This document shows, piece after piece, positions 27,185 through 36,978 of a DNA stretch of 64,000 bases. The stretch's first letter is position 1, and each line of letters opens with the position of its first letter. The stretch comes from Paenibacillus amylolyticus (GTDB lineage: Bacteria; Bacillota; Bacilli; Paenibacillales; Paenibacillaceae): contig NZ_RIAS01000005.1 in NCBI RefSeq assembly GCF_003719335.1, forward strand, positions 186,001-250,000, in the 5' to 3' direction. Below the pieces are notes generated by a model. The model was not told the origin of the DNA and searched no databases. It was given only the letters and a program-made list of their open reading frames with translations. Position numbers and translations under genes: made by a program.

Positions 27185-27484
27185 CTATAGATGAAAGCGA
27201 GATACATGATCATCCAGGCCTTCCTGTATAAGAATATCTTTCTGCCGGCTGCCCATTAAGTCAAAATGGGGGAAGGGCTGTCTCCGGTGAATATAACGCG
27301 GGTCTAACCCGTGTTCACGACACCATTGTTCCAGGCGATGCAGGTCTGCACAGCCCACTTTGGTGACACTGGTTATGCCGGGAAATCTGGAATCAATCCA
27401 GAAATGAGTGAGATAGGCGATCTCACTGCGAGCGACTCGTTCTTTCCAAGCTGCAAGTTCTTGCCGTTTAATGCCAAAAGCCAT
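27185..27484 (-). CDS. YneQ-like conserved small protein
   Basis: 99-residue soluble protein starting MAFGIKRQELAAWKERV, with AYLTHFWIDSRFPG near residue 22 and PFPHFDLMGSRQKD near residue 75. I recall this as the YneQ-like family of Bacillales, of unknown function. The start ATG at 27484 has AAGGAAC 10 bases upstream; the frame continues to 27553 without a site. It stands alone, divergent from the antiporter gene. Confidence 0.7.
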   Translation of the reverse strand: MAFGIKRQELAAWKERVARSEIAYLTHFWIDSRFPGITSVTKVGCADLHRLEQWCREHGLDPRYIHRRQPFPHFDLMGSRQKDILIQEGLDDHVSRFHL

Positions 27485-27693
27485 AGTTGAACGTTCCTTT
27501 CTGACAGAGTATGTCCTTAACATATTGTACATCTTATATATGACATCAATCAAAAATGTTTCGGATTGATGTGTATCAGCATGTTTGAAGTGGGTAAATG
27601 AATATGAAAACTTTGTTATAAACGTCTATGTTTTTGTTAAAATAAAGGCATCACAAACGATTCATGACTTATGTAGCGGAAAGGGATGTCATC

Positions 27694-29724
27694 ATGGAAC
27701 TATTCATTGCGGTACTTGCATTGCTTGGACTGATCGGTCTATCTAACGTGTTGAACCGGTTCGTCCCTTTTATTCCCGTTCCGCTTATTCAGATTGCACT
27801 AGGTGTAGCGGTAGCACTGCTGCCAGCGGGTGTACATCTACCATTGAATCCGGAATTGTTTTTTGTGCTTTTTATTGCTCCCTTACTGTATAACGATGGA
27901 AAAAGAACACCAAGAAACGAACTGTGGAATCTGCGTGCGCCGATTCTCTTGCTTGCACTGGGGCTGGTGTTCGTTACGGTTGCTGTTGCCGGATATGCCA
28001 TACACTGGCTAATTCCGACTATTCCACTTCCTGCTGCATTTGCGCTCGCGGCCATTCTTTCCCCGACAGATGCAGTGGCTGTAGGTGCCATGGCCGGACG
28101 TGTACATCTGCCCAAAAGCATACATAGACTTCTTGAAGGAGAAGCATTAATGAATGACGCTTCGGGCCTGGTCGCATTTAAATTTGCCATCGCAGCGACG
28201 GTTACGGGTGTTTTTTCACTCGCCCAAGCGACGGTCAGTTTCATTATCATTGCCGTGGGAGGCCTGCTCGCTGGCGCGCTCATGTCTTTTTTGTTTATTC
28301 GTCTTGGGGTATGGATTCGCAGACTGGGCATGGAGGATGTAACGATTCATATGCTGCTTCAGATTCTGACTCCATTCGTCATCTATCTGGTGAGTGAAGA
28401 GATCGGAGTTTCCGGCATTCTGGCTGTGGTTGCCGGCGGGATTATTCATGCGATTGAGCGTGACCGGGCGGAATCGGTTCAGATTAAGATGCAAGTGGTA
28501 TCTGCGAGCACGTGGTCTGTTATTTTATTTATATTGAATGGCCTGGTGTTTGTCATTCTCGGCGTGCAGGTTCCCGATGTGCTTAGTAAGATCTTTGTTA
28601 ACGTGTCATTCAATAACTTCGAGGTACTCGGTTATGTACTGATCATCTCCGTGCTGCTTGTGCTGTTACGGTTCTTGTGGATTTATTTGTTCTGGCAAGT
28701 CAATGAATGGCTACGTGCGAAGTCCACTATTGGTAAACCGCGCTTTAAGGAGATTACCATCCTCTCCTTATCGGGAGTAAGAGGTGCAGTGACGCTGGCT
28801 GGAGCATTTTCGATTCCATTTGTGCTTCAGGACGGGTCACCTTTTCCCGAGCGTGATTTAATTATTTTTCTGGCGGCTGGTGTTATTCTGTTCTCTCTGA
28901 TTGCTGCGAGTGCATTGTTACCTGTGTTAGCCAAGGAAGAGGGGAAATCCTCCGATGAAAATACAGCACAGAAATCTGAACGCAGAGCACAGGACATTAT
29001 GCTGAATGCCGCTATTCGAGCGGTCAAGTCTGAAATGAACGATGAAAATAAAGCTGCCGCACTGGCCGTTGTGTCTGACCTGTCCAAATATATTAAACAG
29101 GTGACAGGGCAGTTTACAGCAGATAATCGTAAAACATTGCAGAAGCAGGAAACAGCGATTAATCTAATTGCTACCCGGGCGGAGCGCAAAGAGATTGAAG
29201 CGATGATGGATGAAAATGCCCTTGGGCCAGAAGCGGCTTTCAAATGTGACAACTGGCTGGATCGCAAGGAGATGATGCTCTCGAACCGGATAAATACTCA
29301 GCTACTGGCGTCACTTCATGAAATCGGAAGAATGCTGGGCCAACTCTTTACAAGCCGCTCCAGCAAACAAGACCAGCCCTTTATGCTTGAAAATGCGGAA
29401 CTGTTTCGAAAGGTTAAGCTACGCACCTCTCAGGCAGCAATCAAAGCAATCCGGGCACAGATGAATGACTCCAATCGTGTGGCGGCTCTCGCGGTTATTT
29501 CCAAATATGAACGGGTGATCGCAAAGTTACGTGCGTGGAATCAGGATAAGACGACTGAAGATCCGTTTAATCAGGATAAACTGGAACTTCAGATGGTAGC
29601 CATCCAGGAGCAGCGCAATACAATACAACAACTGTATGAGAATGGAGAGATTACACGCGATATTGCAGCCAGATTACGTCGTTATATCAATGATGTAGAA
29701 GCAACAGCTCTTAAAAACGATTAA
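27694..29724 (+). CDS. Na+(K+)/H+ antiporter, CPA1 family (NhaK-like)
   Basis: 676-residue membrane antiporter. The first 430 residues form about 12 membrane segments with the ion-site motifs ILSPTDAVAVGAMAG near residue 125 and EGEALMNDASGLVAFK near 150, and the late LSGVRGAVTLAGAF near 360. The remaining 240 residues are a hydrophilic cytoplasmic tail with two similar halves (RAVKSEMNDENKAAALAVVS and KAIRAQMNDSNRVAALAVIS). Size and tail fit NhaK of Bacillus. It exchanges sodium or potassium for protons for pH and salt tolerance. The start ATG at 27694 has AAAGGGA; an ATG at 27664 lacks a site. Confidence 0.9.
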   Translation: MELFIAVLALLGLIGLSNVLNRFVPFIPVPLIQIALGVAVALLPAGVHLPLNPELFFVLFIAPLLYNDGKRTPRNELWNLRAPILLLALGLVFVTVAVAGYAIHWLIPTIPLPAAFALAAILSPTDAVAVGAMAGRVHLPKSIHRLLEGEALMNDASGLVAFKFAIAATVTGVFSLAQATVSFIIIAVGGLLAGALMSFLFIRLGVWIRRLGMEDVTIHMLLQILTPFVIYLVSEEIGVSGILAVVAGGIIHAIERDRAESVQIKMQVVSASTWSVILFILNGLVFVILGVQVPDVLSKIFVNVSFNNFEVLGYVLIISVLLVLLRFLWIYLFWQVNEWLRAKSTIGKPRFKEITILSLSGVRGAVTLAGAFSIPFVLQDGSPFPERDLIIFLAAGVILFSLIAASALLPVLAKEEGKSSDENTAQKSERRAQDIMLNAAIRAVKSEMNDENKAAALAVVSDLSKYIKQVTGQFTADNRKTLQKQETAINLIATRAERKEIEAMMDENALGPEAAFKCDNWLDRKEMMLSNRINTQLLASLHEIGRMLGQLFTSRSSKQDQPFMLENAELFRKVKLRTSQAAIKAIRAQMNDSNRVAALAVISKYERVIAKLRAWNQDKTTEDPFNQDKLELQMVAIQEQRNTIQQLYENGEITRDIAARLRRYINDVEATALKND

Positions 29725-29803
29725 TCGATTATTCATGAGTTCGCGCGAATCGGGCAATGCTAACGGAGAGTTTGACGTATGAAATTCAAAGTGAGGATAC
29801 GAC

Positions 29804-30595
29804 ATGAAGCTGAAAGCTACCCGATTCATCGCATTGTTCATGCTGACTGGAATAATCTTTGGCAGTTCGACATGTTCAGCGTATGCCAAGCCAGTGCAGA
29901 AGAACCGTCAGTATTATGAAGAACGGGGAGAGATCGTGTGGGAAGTTCCCACGCAGGACAAACTGATCGCCCTGACTTTTGATGATGGACCAGACCCTGT
30001 GCAGACACCGCAAATTTTAGCTTTGCTCAAACAGTATCATGCAAAGGGGACTTTTTTTGTACTCGGCAAATGGGCAGAAAAATTTCCGGACATCGTCAGG
30101 CAGGAACAGCTCGAAGGACATGAGATCGCAAATCATACATTTGCACACACGTATGCCGTTCGCTCAACAGCAGCGGACAAATACATGAAAGACATGGAGG
30201 CAGCGGAGGATTCCATTGTAAGTGCAGGTGCGCAGCGCCCGCTGTTGTTTAGACCTCCTGGGGGGTATTACAACGATATGGTGATTCAGGCTGCTAAGCA
30301 AAAAGGGTACACCATCGTATTATGGTCTTGGCATCAGGATACTCGAGACTGGGCCCTGCCTGGTGTATCAGCGATCACAAACAAAGTGTTAAATAATGCT
30401 CGTAATGGAGACATCGTTTTGTTTCATGACAAAGTGGAGAGCAAATCCCATACGATCGATGCCCTGCGAACGATTTTGCCCAAATTGCAGGAACAGGGGT
30501 ATCAATTTGTTACGGTATCCGAACTTCTTGCGGTGAAAGCTCGTGAAGCTGCCAAGGGTGGAGTGTCGTCCTCATTACCACGAAAGCAGCCTTAA
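29804..30595 (+). CDS. Secreted polysaccharide deacetylase
   Basis: 263-residue NodB-fold enzyme. A signal peptide (residues 1-30, ending STCSAYA) directs export. Motif 1 is ALTFDDGPDP near residue 55 (Asp pair), motif 2 is HEIANHTFAHTY near 105 (two metal His), motif 3 RPPGGYYND near 142, and motif 5 IVLFHD near 205. Such enzymes remove N-acetyl groups from peptidoglycan or chitin; the acceptor is not determined by the sequence. The ribosome site is weak (GTGAGGA). It lies 79 bases after the antiporter on the same strand. Confidence 0.88.
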   Translation: MKLKATRFIALFMLTGIIFGSSTCSAYAKPVQKNRQYYEERGEIVWEVPTQDKLIALTFDDGPDPVQTPQILALLKQYHAKGTFFVLGKWAEKFPDIVRQEQLEGHEIANHTFAHTYAVRSTAADKYMKDMEAAEDSIVSAGAQRPLLFRPPGGYYNDMVIQAAKQKGYTIVLWSWHQDTRDWALPGVSAITNKVLNNARNGDIVLFHDKVESKSHTIDALRTILPKLQEQGYQFVTVSELLAVKAREAAKGGVSSSLPRKQP

Positions 30596-30690
30596 TGCAG
30601 GAGCGTTAACGATTGTAAGCAAAGCCTGCTGGATCTAGACAGTGATGAAAAAAAGCAAGAATATATTTTTTTTTATGTCTATACTAATCA

Positions 30691-30732
30691 CAGCCGCAAT
30701 CAAGCTGAACTAATGATGCTTTGCGGCTGTTT
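30691..30732 (+). terminator. Terminator hairpin
   Basis: CAGCCGCAA pairs with TTGCGGCTG across a 21-base loop and is followed by TTTG. The surrounding 30600-30880 stretch holds nothing else that I can support. Confidence 0.6.
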
Positions 30733-30883
30733 GTCATGTAGTTATTCATTTAACCTCGTTTGGCGGGATGTCGCAAAATGTTCGGAAACAAGTCCTGCGC
30801 TTTTGTTTTACAATCGAAACGTCTACAATAGATAAAGTCTTTATATATCAGACACTATTATGTTAATAGAGTAGGTGAACAAG

Positions 30884-31096
30884 TTGAATGGACAAAAGAG
30901 AGCGGACATCAGACCTGGTCTAGAGGTAGATATCGTGCTGAAACAGGATCAATCCAGTGGCAAACTGACAAGAGGCATCGTCAAGGATTTGTTAACCAAG
31001 TCTCCTTCACATCCCCACGGGATCAAAGTGAGATTGACAAACGGTCAAGTGGGGCGAGTGAAACAAGTGATTTCTGCAGGTAATCATCCGCAATGA
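30884..31096 (+). CDS. ywbE: YwbE family protein
   Basis: 70-residue protein: NGQKRADIRPGLEVDIVLKQ at the N-terminus and HPHGIKVRLTNGQVGRV near residue 47 are the YwbE family pattern, a small beta-rich domain widespread in bacteria, of unknown function. I chose TTG at 30884 because it is six bases after GAGTAGGTGA and gives an N-terminus equal to the Bacillus protein (MNGQKR); a GTG at 30875 is the alternative. Its stop overlaps the next start by four bases, so it is coupled to the DUF4269 gene. Confidence 0.85.
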   Translation: MNGQKRADIRPGLEVDIVLKQDQSSGKLTRGIVKDLLTKSPSHPHGIKVRLTNGQVGRVKQVISAGNHPQ

Positions 31097-31704
31097 GTGT
31101 GAACGGGAGGCTGGATACGACCAAAAAAGTGATGACACACCTGTCGGTTGGCAATCAACGCCAACAAGATGCTTACCGTGTTTTGCACGAGAGCGGACTA
31201 CTTTTCATGCTTTCTGCCCACGCTGCGTACCCTGCGGGCACGGTACCGATTGACGTGGATCTTCCTGATAGTGATCTGGACATCCTGTGTTATTCAGAAG
31301 ATCTGAACGCTTTCCAAGTCGAGATGGCTAGGCAACTAGAGGGCATCGCGGTGAACGGAAGAACAGAGTGGACGTACGAAAATCATGTCTTAAATCAGAA
31401 AGCATATGTCACATGTAAACTGAGCTTGGGGTTATGGCCTATTGAAATATTTGCCCAAGCGACTCCTGTGTATCAGCAGCACGCTTACTTACATATGCAG
31501 GTCGAATGGAGTTTGTTGCAGTTATGGGGAGAAGCAGGGCACCGCGAGATTCGCAGACTGAAGCAATCAGGGTGGAAAACAGAGCCTGCCTTCGCCCATG
31601 TGCTTGGGTTAGAGGGTGATCCTTACATAGCCATGCGTGATCTAGCCAGCCTGCAGGAGCCAGAGCTATGGGACTTTGCCAGGTCACGCGTCACATTTAA
31701 ATGA
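31093..31704 (+). CDS. DUF4269 (nucleotidyltransferase-fold-like) protein
   Basis: 203-residue cytoplasmic protein of the DUF4269 family. The stretch GTVPIDVDLPDSDLDILCY near residue 50 resembles the metal-binding strand of minimal nucleotidyltransferases, and WPIEIFAQATPVYQQHAY near 117 and GDPYIAMRDLASL near 178 are family features. Function is unknown. It overlaps ywbE by four bases (ATGA) and converges with the transporter gene downstream, with eight bases of coding overlap. Confidence 0.8.
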   Translation: MSVNGRLDTTKKVMTHLSVGNQRQQDAYRVLHESGLLFMLSAHAAYPAGTVPIDVDLPDSDLDILCYSEDLNAFQVEMARQLEGIAVNGRTEWTYENHVLNQKAYVTCKLSLGLWPIEIFAQATPVYQQHAYLHMQVEWSLLQLWGEAGHREIRRLKQSGWKTEPAFAHVLGLEGDPYIAMRDLASLQEPELWDFARSRVTFK

Positions 31705-33115
31705 GGAAGATCGCTACAATCGTAGTTACTGTTAATCCGATGATAACCGGTTTCAGATTACGCCTCGCAAGTTCAAACGGGCTGACCCCGCAAATGGCGG
31801 CAGCCGGAATTAACGCCCACGGAATCAACGTTCCGCCGCCAACCCAGATTGCGGCTACTTGGCCCAGTGCGGTAAGTACCGGAGCCGCGTTTGTCGTACC
31901 TGCAAACATGGCAGCAATCGAACCCACGAGGGAAATTCCCGAAAAGCCAGAACCATCCAGACCGGTTACAGCCCCAGTGACGGTCATCGTAATCGCCCCA
32001 ACAGTTCCATTCATAGGCACAATCCCCGCAAGTGCAACGCCAAGATCATTGACGATCCCGTGTGACCCCTCAGGAAGTGGATTCACAAATAACTCTGTTA
32101 TAGCAGCATCACCGAGATAAAAGAATGCAGCAATCGGAATAACTGGACCAAATACTTTGAACCCGAACTGGAATCCTTCAATTAAATAATGGGTTGTTTC
32201 TTCTGATCCACTGTGACCGTGTGCTGCAAGAGAAACGGCAATCAGAATAACAACTGCGGTTCCGCCAATTAACGCTGTTGCATCTCCGCCCTGCAGGTTC
32301 AGAATAAACATGAGTACAACATCTAGTGCGAACAACAACGGAATAAGCAGGGCGAAGGTTTTTCTCAGACGGAGAGGCAATGTCGGAACCGGTGCAGACT
32401 GATTTGGTTCTGACGGTGACTCAGACGCTGACTGTTGTGGGTGAGTAAACTCTTGTACCTTCCATTTGATGGTGTTCATCTCTTTGCGAAGCATCCAGAA
32501 GGCGGTAAGAGTAGATACCATGCCCATGACTACGACGAGAGGAACACTGGCAACCATCACTGACGTAACAGGAAGACCTGCTGCGTCTGCAGTAAGTTTG
32601 GGAGCGCCTTGAATAATGTAATCCCCTGACAAGGCAATGCCATGTCCAAACAGGTTCATCGCGATTGCAGCTCCAATCGGAGGTAAACCTACGCGAACCG
32701 CTACCGGTAAAAGTACTGCTCCAATCAAGGCTACTGCAGGAGATGGCCAAAAAAATAAAGATACGACCATCATAATGAGTCCAATGCCCCAGTATGCAGC
32801 TTGAGGCGTGCGAATAAATCGGGTGAGCGGCGTGACCATGATTTCATTAATACCTGTTCGGATTAAAACACGGCTCATCGCCACAATAATTGAGATGATA
32901 AAGATTGTACTTAGCAATTCCTTCGTTGCGTAGATAAAACTGTTAAAAACCCCGGTAACGGAACCGCTTAATGTTTCAGTTGCCAGCAGTCCAATGGTCA
33001 TAATGCCTGCGACACAGATCATCGTTGTATCTTTGCGGCGAACCAAGACAGCAATAATGAGGACAATAAACGCCAAATACACATAATGCAATGGTACAAG
33101 TTGAATATTCACCAT
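31697..33115 (-). CDS. YhfA-like integral membrane transporter
   Basis: 472-residue protein with about 12 hydrophobic segments. Motifs I recognise are FFWPSPAVALIGAVLLPVAV near residue 120 and MNLFGHGIALSGDYIIQGAP near 155, matching the YhfA-type family of Bacillales, related to the IT/dicarboxylate superfamily of secondary transporters. The substrate is unknown. A charged/Pro-rich loop (about residues 230-255) splits two membrane halves. The start is the ATG at 33115, preceded by GGGAGG; the longer frame to 33178 has no site. Confidence 0.75.
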   Translation of the reverse strand: MVNIQLVPLHYVYLAFIVLIIAVLVRRKDTTMICVAGIMTIGLLATETLSGSVTGVFNSFIYATKELLSTIFIISIIVAMSRVLIRTGINEIMVTPLTRFIRTPQAAYWGIGLIMMVVSLFFWPSPAVALIGAVLLPVAVRVGLPPIGAAIAMNLFGHGIALSGDYIIQGAPKLTADAAGLPVTSVMVASVPLVVVMGMVSTLTAFWMLRKEMNTIKWKVQEFTHPQQSASESPSEPNQSAPVPTLPLRLRKTFALLIPLLFALDVVLMFILNLQGGDATALIGGTAVVILIAVSLAAHGHSGSEETTHYLIEGFQFGFKVFGPVIPIAAFFYLGDAAITELFVNPLPEGSHGIVNDLGVALAGIVPMNGTVGAITMTVTGAVTGLDGSGFSGISLVGSIAAMFAGTTNAAPVLTALGQVAAIWVGGGTLIPWALIPAAAICGVSPFELARRNLKPVIIGLTVTTIVAIFLI

Positions 33116-33317
33116 GATGACAGCCTCCCTGCATCCCCGGTCATCGATCCTGGGAGTGCTATATCCTATGCATGTCAAGCCTAGGTGTTCGTGGAGGGAG
33201 GCAGCAGGATTTTTTTTACATTCAGAGAATTATATGAGTGCAACGAGCAAACACACGACAGGGGACTATGACTATAACAAGTCACGATAACACACATTCG
33301 AGGGTCACCGAACCTGA

Positions 33318-33347
33318 TAGACAACGTCAAACTGAGGTGATTACAAT
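33318..33347 (+). promoter_or_regulatory. Candidate sigma-A promoter of the second sugar system
   Basis: TAGACA, 18 bases, TACAAT, about 70 bases before the kinase start. A TGACT...AGTCA inverted repeat at 33269-33284 lies just upstream and could be a regulator site. Confidence 0.45.
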
Positions 33348-33415
33348 ATACATGCCATCTTTAGGTAGAAATTAGAAAAAATTCAGCCCAGCCTGAATCA
33401 AAAGGACGTTAATGT

Positions 33416-35209
33416 ATGAACTTGATCCGTTCATTACGCTTTAAATTTATTGTTGGACTAACGCTAATCATGCTGCCGCTTTTTATGCTGCTGTACTATA
33501 ACAATGTCTACGCCATGAAGGTCGTACGTGATAAGGTATCCCTTACGAATATGAACCATTTGGCCAAAAACGTGGAACAAAATGAGCGTGTATTACAGGA
33601 AACAAATCGATATCTATACAGTTTGGGCGAGCGTGACCCGGATATTATCTCGCTGTTTTTTCTGGAATACGGAAGTGGAGATTATATCATTGCCAAGCAG
33701 CGAATCATGAACAAGTTTATGACCGATATCGGTTTCTATAATCTTATCGATTCTTTTTATTTGTATGACGCGGTGAATGATGACCTGTTGCTGGCAACCG
33801 CTGGCAATTATGATATTAAAAAATCGGTGGTACAGCGCAATATGCCTGCACAGATGCGGCAGCTCGAAGGTGATATCCAAAGGCCGGAATGGAGCATCGT
33901 CCGCGGAGGATCATTTAATGCACTTGTGAAAACGGTGCGTATTAATCAGCAGTTCTATGCTGGCGCACTGGTCGATATGAATGCGCTGAATGACACACAA
34001 CAGTTTGCTGAGTCGGGTGACAGAGGTGGAGCGGTTATCGTTACACCTGATGGCAGACCATTATCCGATTCTACGTTAAATAAGGAGCAGATCAAGTTGG
34101 TCGGCGATCATTTGACCGATTTGGAAAGTCCGTATCAGGTCATCTCGGAGCCGGGTAGCGCAACTCGTCAGTATTTAATGGTAGGCATTCCCTCCGCCAT
34201 GTCGGAGATGAACTACATCGTCTTGTTGCCGGAGGAAGACATGATGCGTAACTTGCCGTTTTTTCAGCAGATCATCAGGTTACTTCCGATCGGAGCGGCC
34301 GTTATATTGATCACAGCACTTTTCTTCCTAAGACAGCTTCTGTTCCGTCCGATGAATGCGCTAATTCGGGGAATGAGAAGAGTCAGTCGGGGGGAACTCG
34401 ATGTAACGCTGGAGGCACCGTCTTCGTCTGAACTGGAATTCGTGACACGCAGCTTTAATCAGATGATTCAGGAAATTCAGCATTTGAAGATTGATGTGTA
34501 TGAGGAGCAACTGCGTACGCGAGAGGCGGAATTCAAGCAATTGCAAATGCAGATTAATCCTCACTTTTATCTGAACTCCTTGAATATTATTCATAGCCTG
34601 GCTTCCCTTCAAAAACATGAACTGGTGCAACAGATGGCTGGTCATCTGGCTGATTATTTCAGATCCAGCTTAAGGGCTGGCAAACGTGTGATCACACTGC
34701 ATGAAGAGATAGAGCACATTCGGCATTATCTTGAGATTCAGAAGTTAAGATTCCCGAGTAAACTGGATTTTGAACTGGATATTGATCCGGAGGTGGGACA
34801 TGTTGTGCTTCCGCCGCTGACGATTCAGCCTTTTGTAGAGAATGCGATTATCCATGGCTTCCAACGCAGAATGCAGTCGTTTGTGATTCGAATTACTGCA
34901 TGCCTGACGGAAGCGTCCAGTAGTCAGGGCGGAGATAGTATGCTTCAATTACAAATTGTGGACAACGGGGTTGGGTTCGAACCAGTGCTGCTAGAGCAAC
35001 TGCAACGGGGAGAATATGCCAAAGATCCCGGAGGACAGCACATCGGGATATGGAATGTTGCACATCGGTTGCTGGTGAAGTATGGTCCAGAGGCCGGGTT
35101 AACGTTTGAAAATAGGATAGACGGAGGCGCTGCAGTAAGCATTTATTTGCCTGCTCAGACCGAGGAGCAAGAAGGAGGAACTCATGCGGAACCTGTTGAT
35201 CGTGGATGA
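33416..35209 (+). CDS. Sensor histidine kinase (YesM type), second sugar system
   Basis: 597-residue membrane kinase. Two membrane segments (about residues 9-28 and 281-306) bracket an extracellular domain, then HAMP. The phosphoacceptor motif QMQINPHFYLNSLN is near residue 380 and the ATP-binding part has PFVENAIIHGF near 476 and HIGIWNVAHRLL near 543. The start ATG has AAAAGGACG 8-14 bases before. Its last 26 bases overlap the regulator gene. What it senses is not visible; no glycosidase follows in this cluster. Confidence 0.9.
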   Translation: MNLIRSLRFKFIVGLTLIMLPLFMLLYYNNVYAMKVVRDKVSLTNMNHLAKNVEQNERVLQETNRYLYSLGERDPDIISLFFLEYGSGDYIIAKQRIMNKFMTDIGFYNLIDSFYLYDAVNDDLLLATAGNYDIKKSVVQRNMPAQMRQLEGDIQRPEWSIVRGGSFNALVKTVRINQQFYAGALVDMNALNDTQQFAESGDRGGAVIVTPDGRPLSDSTLNKEQIKLVGDHLTDLESPYQVISEPGSATRQYLMVGIPSAMSEMNYIVLLPEEDMMRNLPFFQQIIRLLPIGAAVILITALFFLRQLLFRPMNALIRGMRRVSRGELDVTLEAPSSSELEFVTRSFNQMIQEIQHLKIDVYEEQLRTREAEFKQLQMQINPHFYLNSLNIIHSLASLQKHELVQQMAGHLADYFRSSLRAGKRVITLHEEIEHIRHYLEIQKLRFPSKLDFELDIDPEVGHVVLPPLTIQPFVENAIIHGFQRRMQSFVIRITACLTEASSSQGGDSMLQLQIVDNGVGFEPVLLEQLQRGEYAKDPGGQHIGIWNVAHRLLVKYGPEAGLTFENRIDGGAAVSIYLPAQTEEQEGGTHAEPVDRG

Positions 35210-36797
35210 TGAAGTGTATGCCCTGCAAGCCATGCTGGAGGGAGTGGACTGGAATGCAGCCGGAATTGACCAGGTATTCGGTGCTTGTGATGTTGAGGAA
35301 GCAAGGCAGGTCATCCGAACCCGTGCTATCGACATTCTGATTTGCGACATCGAGATGCCTGGGGAAACCGGGCTCGACCTGCAGAGCTGGGTATTGAAGC
35401 ATGACCCTGGTATCCTGACCATTTTTCTGACAGGTCATGCGTTATTCGATTATGCACAGACGGCCATCAAACTGAACAGCTTTGATTATCTGTTGAAACC
35501 TGCTCCCGCAGACCAACTGCTTAAAGTCGTTACACGAGCATTGGAGAAGATTAGAGACGGAGAGCAGCGTACCCGAACGAACGAAGTTTACGAAACCGTA
35601 TACAAACGCTGGAAAACCCATAAACCACTCCTGACGGAACGTTTCTGGAAGGACGCTGTGTCTCAGCGAAGTGCACTTACTCCACAACGGCTGCAGCAGC
35701 TTGCTGAACTGTACGGTGCAGAGATTGATCCCGAGGTGCGTGTTCTGCCCATCGTGATCTCCGTTGAAGAGTGGGTACGTGAATTTAATCTGCGCGATGA
35801 AGAGGTACTGGAATACGCTCTACGTAACGCAGCCAGAGAAATATTGCTCGGAGACAAACTGGGTGAAGTGTTCCAAGATCACAGTGGCTTAAATATTGTG
35901 CTAGCCTACGAACAAGATGATGTCATCCTTGCCGCCAGTGAAGCGCAGCAGCGTTGTCAGCGTTACATTCAGGAGTGCGGCACATACTTCTACTGCCGGT
36001 TATCCTGTTATGTAGGCGCACCGGTAGCTGTAACCGAATTGCAAGGCATGTTGAATGAACTCATGGACATGGAGCGCCGCAACATTAAAGAGCTTGAAGA
36101 GGTTTTTGTGTATGATGAGCGGGATCGAGATCAGGAGGATCGGTTTTTGCCTATCCCGTGGTTCTCGGAGCTGTCCATCCTTTTTGAAACCGGCAAGGTA
36201 GAAGATTTGCGTGAACGTGTGGATGAAATCTTCGATTTACTTGCTGCTCAGGAAGGGTTATCTCCAGAGATGTTACGGCTTTATTATCATGCGATGTTGC
36301 ACGTTGTCTATCCGCTTCTGCATCAGAATAATGTATCCATTCGCAGCTTGTATCCCGGAGAACGGGAGCCGGAAGAAGCCGTAGTCACGAGGTCATTGCC
36401 GCAGTTGAAACAATGGACACTTGATCTCATTGATCGTGTCATTCCCGTATTGTATCCGGACGATCAGAACCCGATGTCGATTGTGGATCAGTTATGTATC
36501 TATATTGAAAATCACATTGGAGAAGAACTGATGCGGGAGGAACTGGCTGCTTTTGCAGGATTTAATCCGGCATATTTGTCCCGTTTGTTCCGTAAAGAAA
36601 AGGGAATGTCTCTGTCCGAGTTTATCCTTCAGCGCAGAGTGGCCATGGCGAAAACATTGTTATCTCAATCCACCGTCAAGGTAACGGATATTGCAGGTAA
36701 AGTCGGATACTATAACTACTCCCATTTTACGAAAATGTTCAAAAAATGCACCGGCATTACGCCGCAAGAGTTTCGCAAACAATCCAGAACCATGTAA
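35184..36797 (+). CDS. AraC-type response regulator, second sugar system
   Basis: 537-residue regulator. The receiver has VDDE at residues 7-10, phosphoacceptor Asp55 in ICDIEMPG and the conserved Lys in YLLKPAPA. The C-terminus is an AraC-type DNA-binding domain, with NPAYLSRLFRKEKGMSLSEF near 460 and GYYNYSHFTKMFKKCTGITP near 510. The start ATG at 35184 has AAGGAGG. It is encoded with, and overlaps, the kinase gene. It is predicted to activate the permease and binding-protein genes downstream. Confidence 0.9.
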   Translation: MRNLLIVDDEVYALQAMLEGVDWNAAGIDQVFGACDVEEARQVIRTRAIDILICDIEMPGETGLDLQSWVLKHDPGILTIFLTGHALFDYAQTAIKLNSFDYLLKPAPADQLLKVVTRALEKIRDGEQRTRTNEVYETVYKRWKTHKPLLTERFWKDAVSQRSALTPQRLQQLAELYGAEIDPEVRVLPIVISVEEWVREFNLRDEEVLEYALRNAAREILLGDKLGEVFQDHSGLNIVLAYEQDDVILAASEAQQRCQRYIQECGTYFYCRLSCYVGAPVAVTELQGMLNELMDMERRNIKELEEVFVYDERDRDQEDRFLPIPWFSELSILFETGKVEDLRERVDEIFDLLAAQEGLSPEMLRLYYHAMLHVVYPLLHQNNVSIRSLYPGEREPEEAVVTRSLPQLKQWTLDLIDRVIPVLYPDDQNPMSIVDQLCIYIENHIGEELMREELAAFAGFNPAYLSRLFRKEKGMSLSEFILQRRVAMAKTLLSQSTVKVTDIAGKVGYYNYSHFTKMFKKCTGITPQEFRKQSRTM

Positions 36798-36801
36798 TCA
36801 G

Positions 36802-36823
36802 GCGCAGCATGCTGCGCTTTTTG
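36802..36823 (+). terminator. Terminator between regulator and permease genes
   Basis: GCGCAGCATGCTGCGC is a perfect 16-base palindrome followed by TTTTTG. It separates the two-component operon from the transport operon. Confidence 0.75.
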
Positions 36824-36978
36824 TATGTTTTTTATGGAATGAAAGTCATAATTTGATAACTGAATAGGTCACCACAGCAGATAGAGGACTTGATCGCCCC
36901 GCCGTATACTTGAACCACAGGAGGCGCACGGAGCTTCATCCTGAGGAAGAATTCAAGAGGAGTGAGGGAGAACACGTT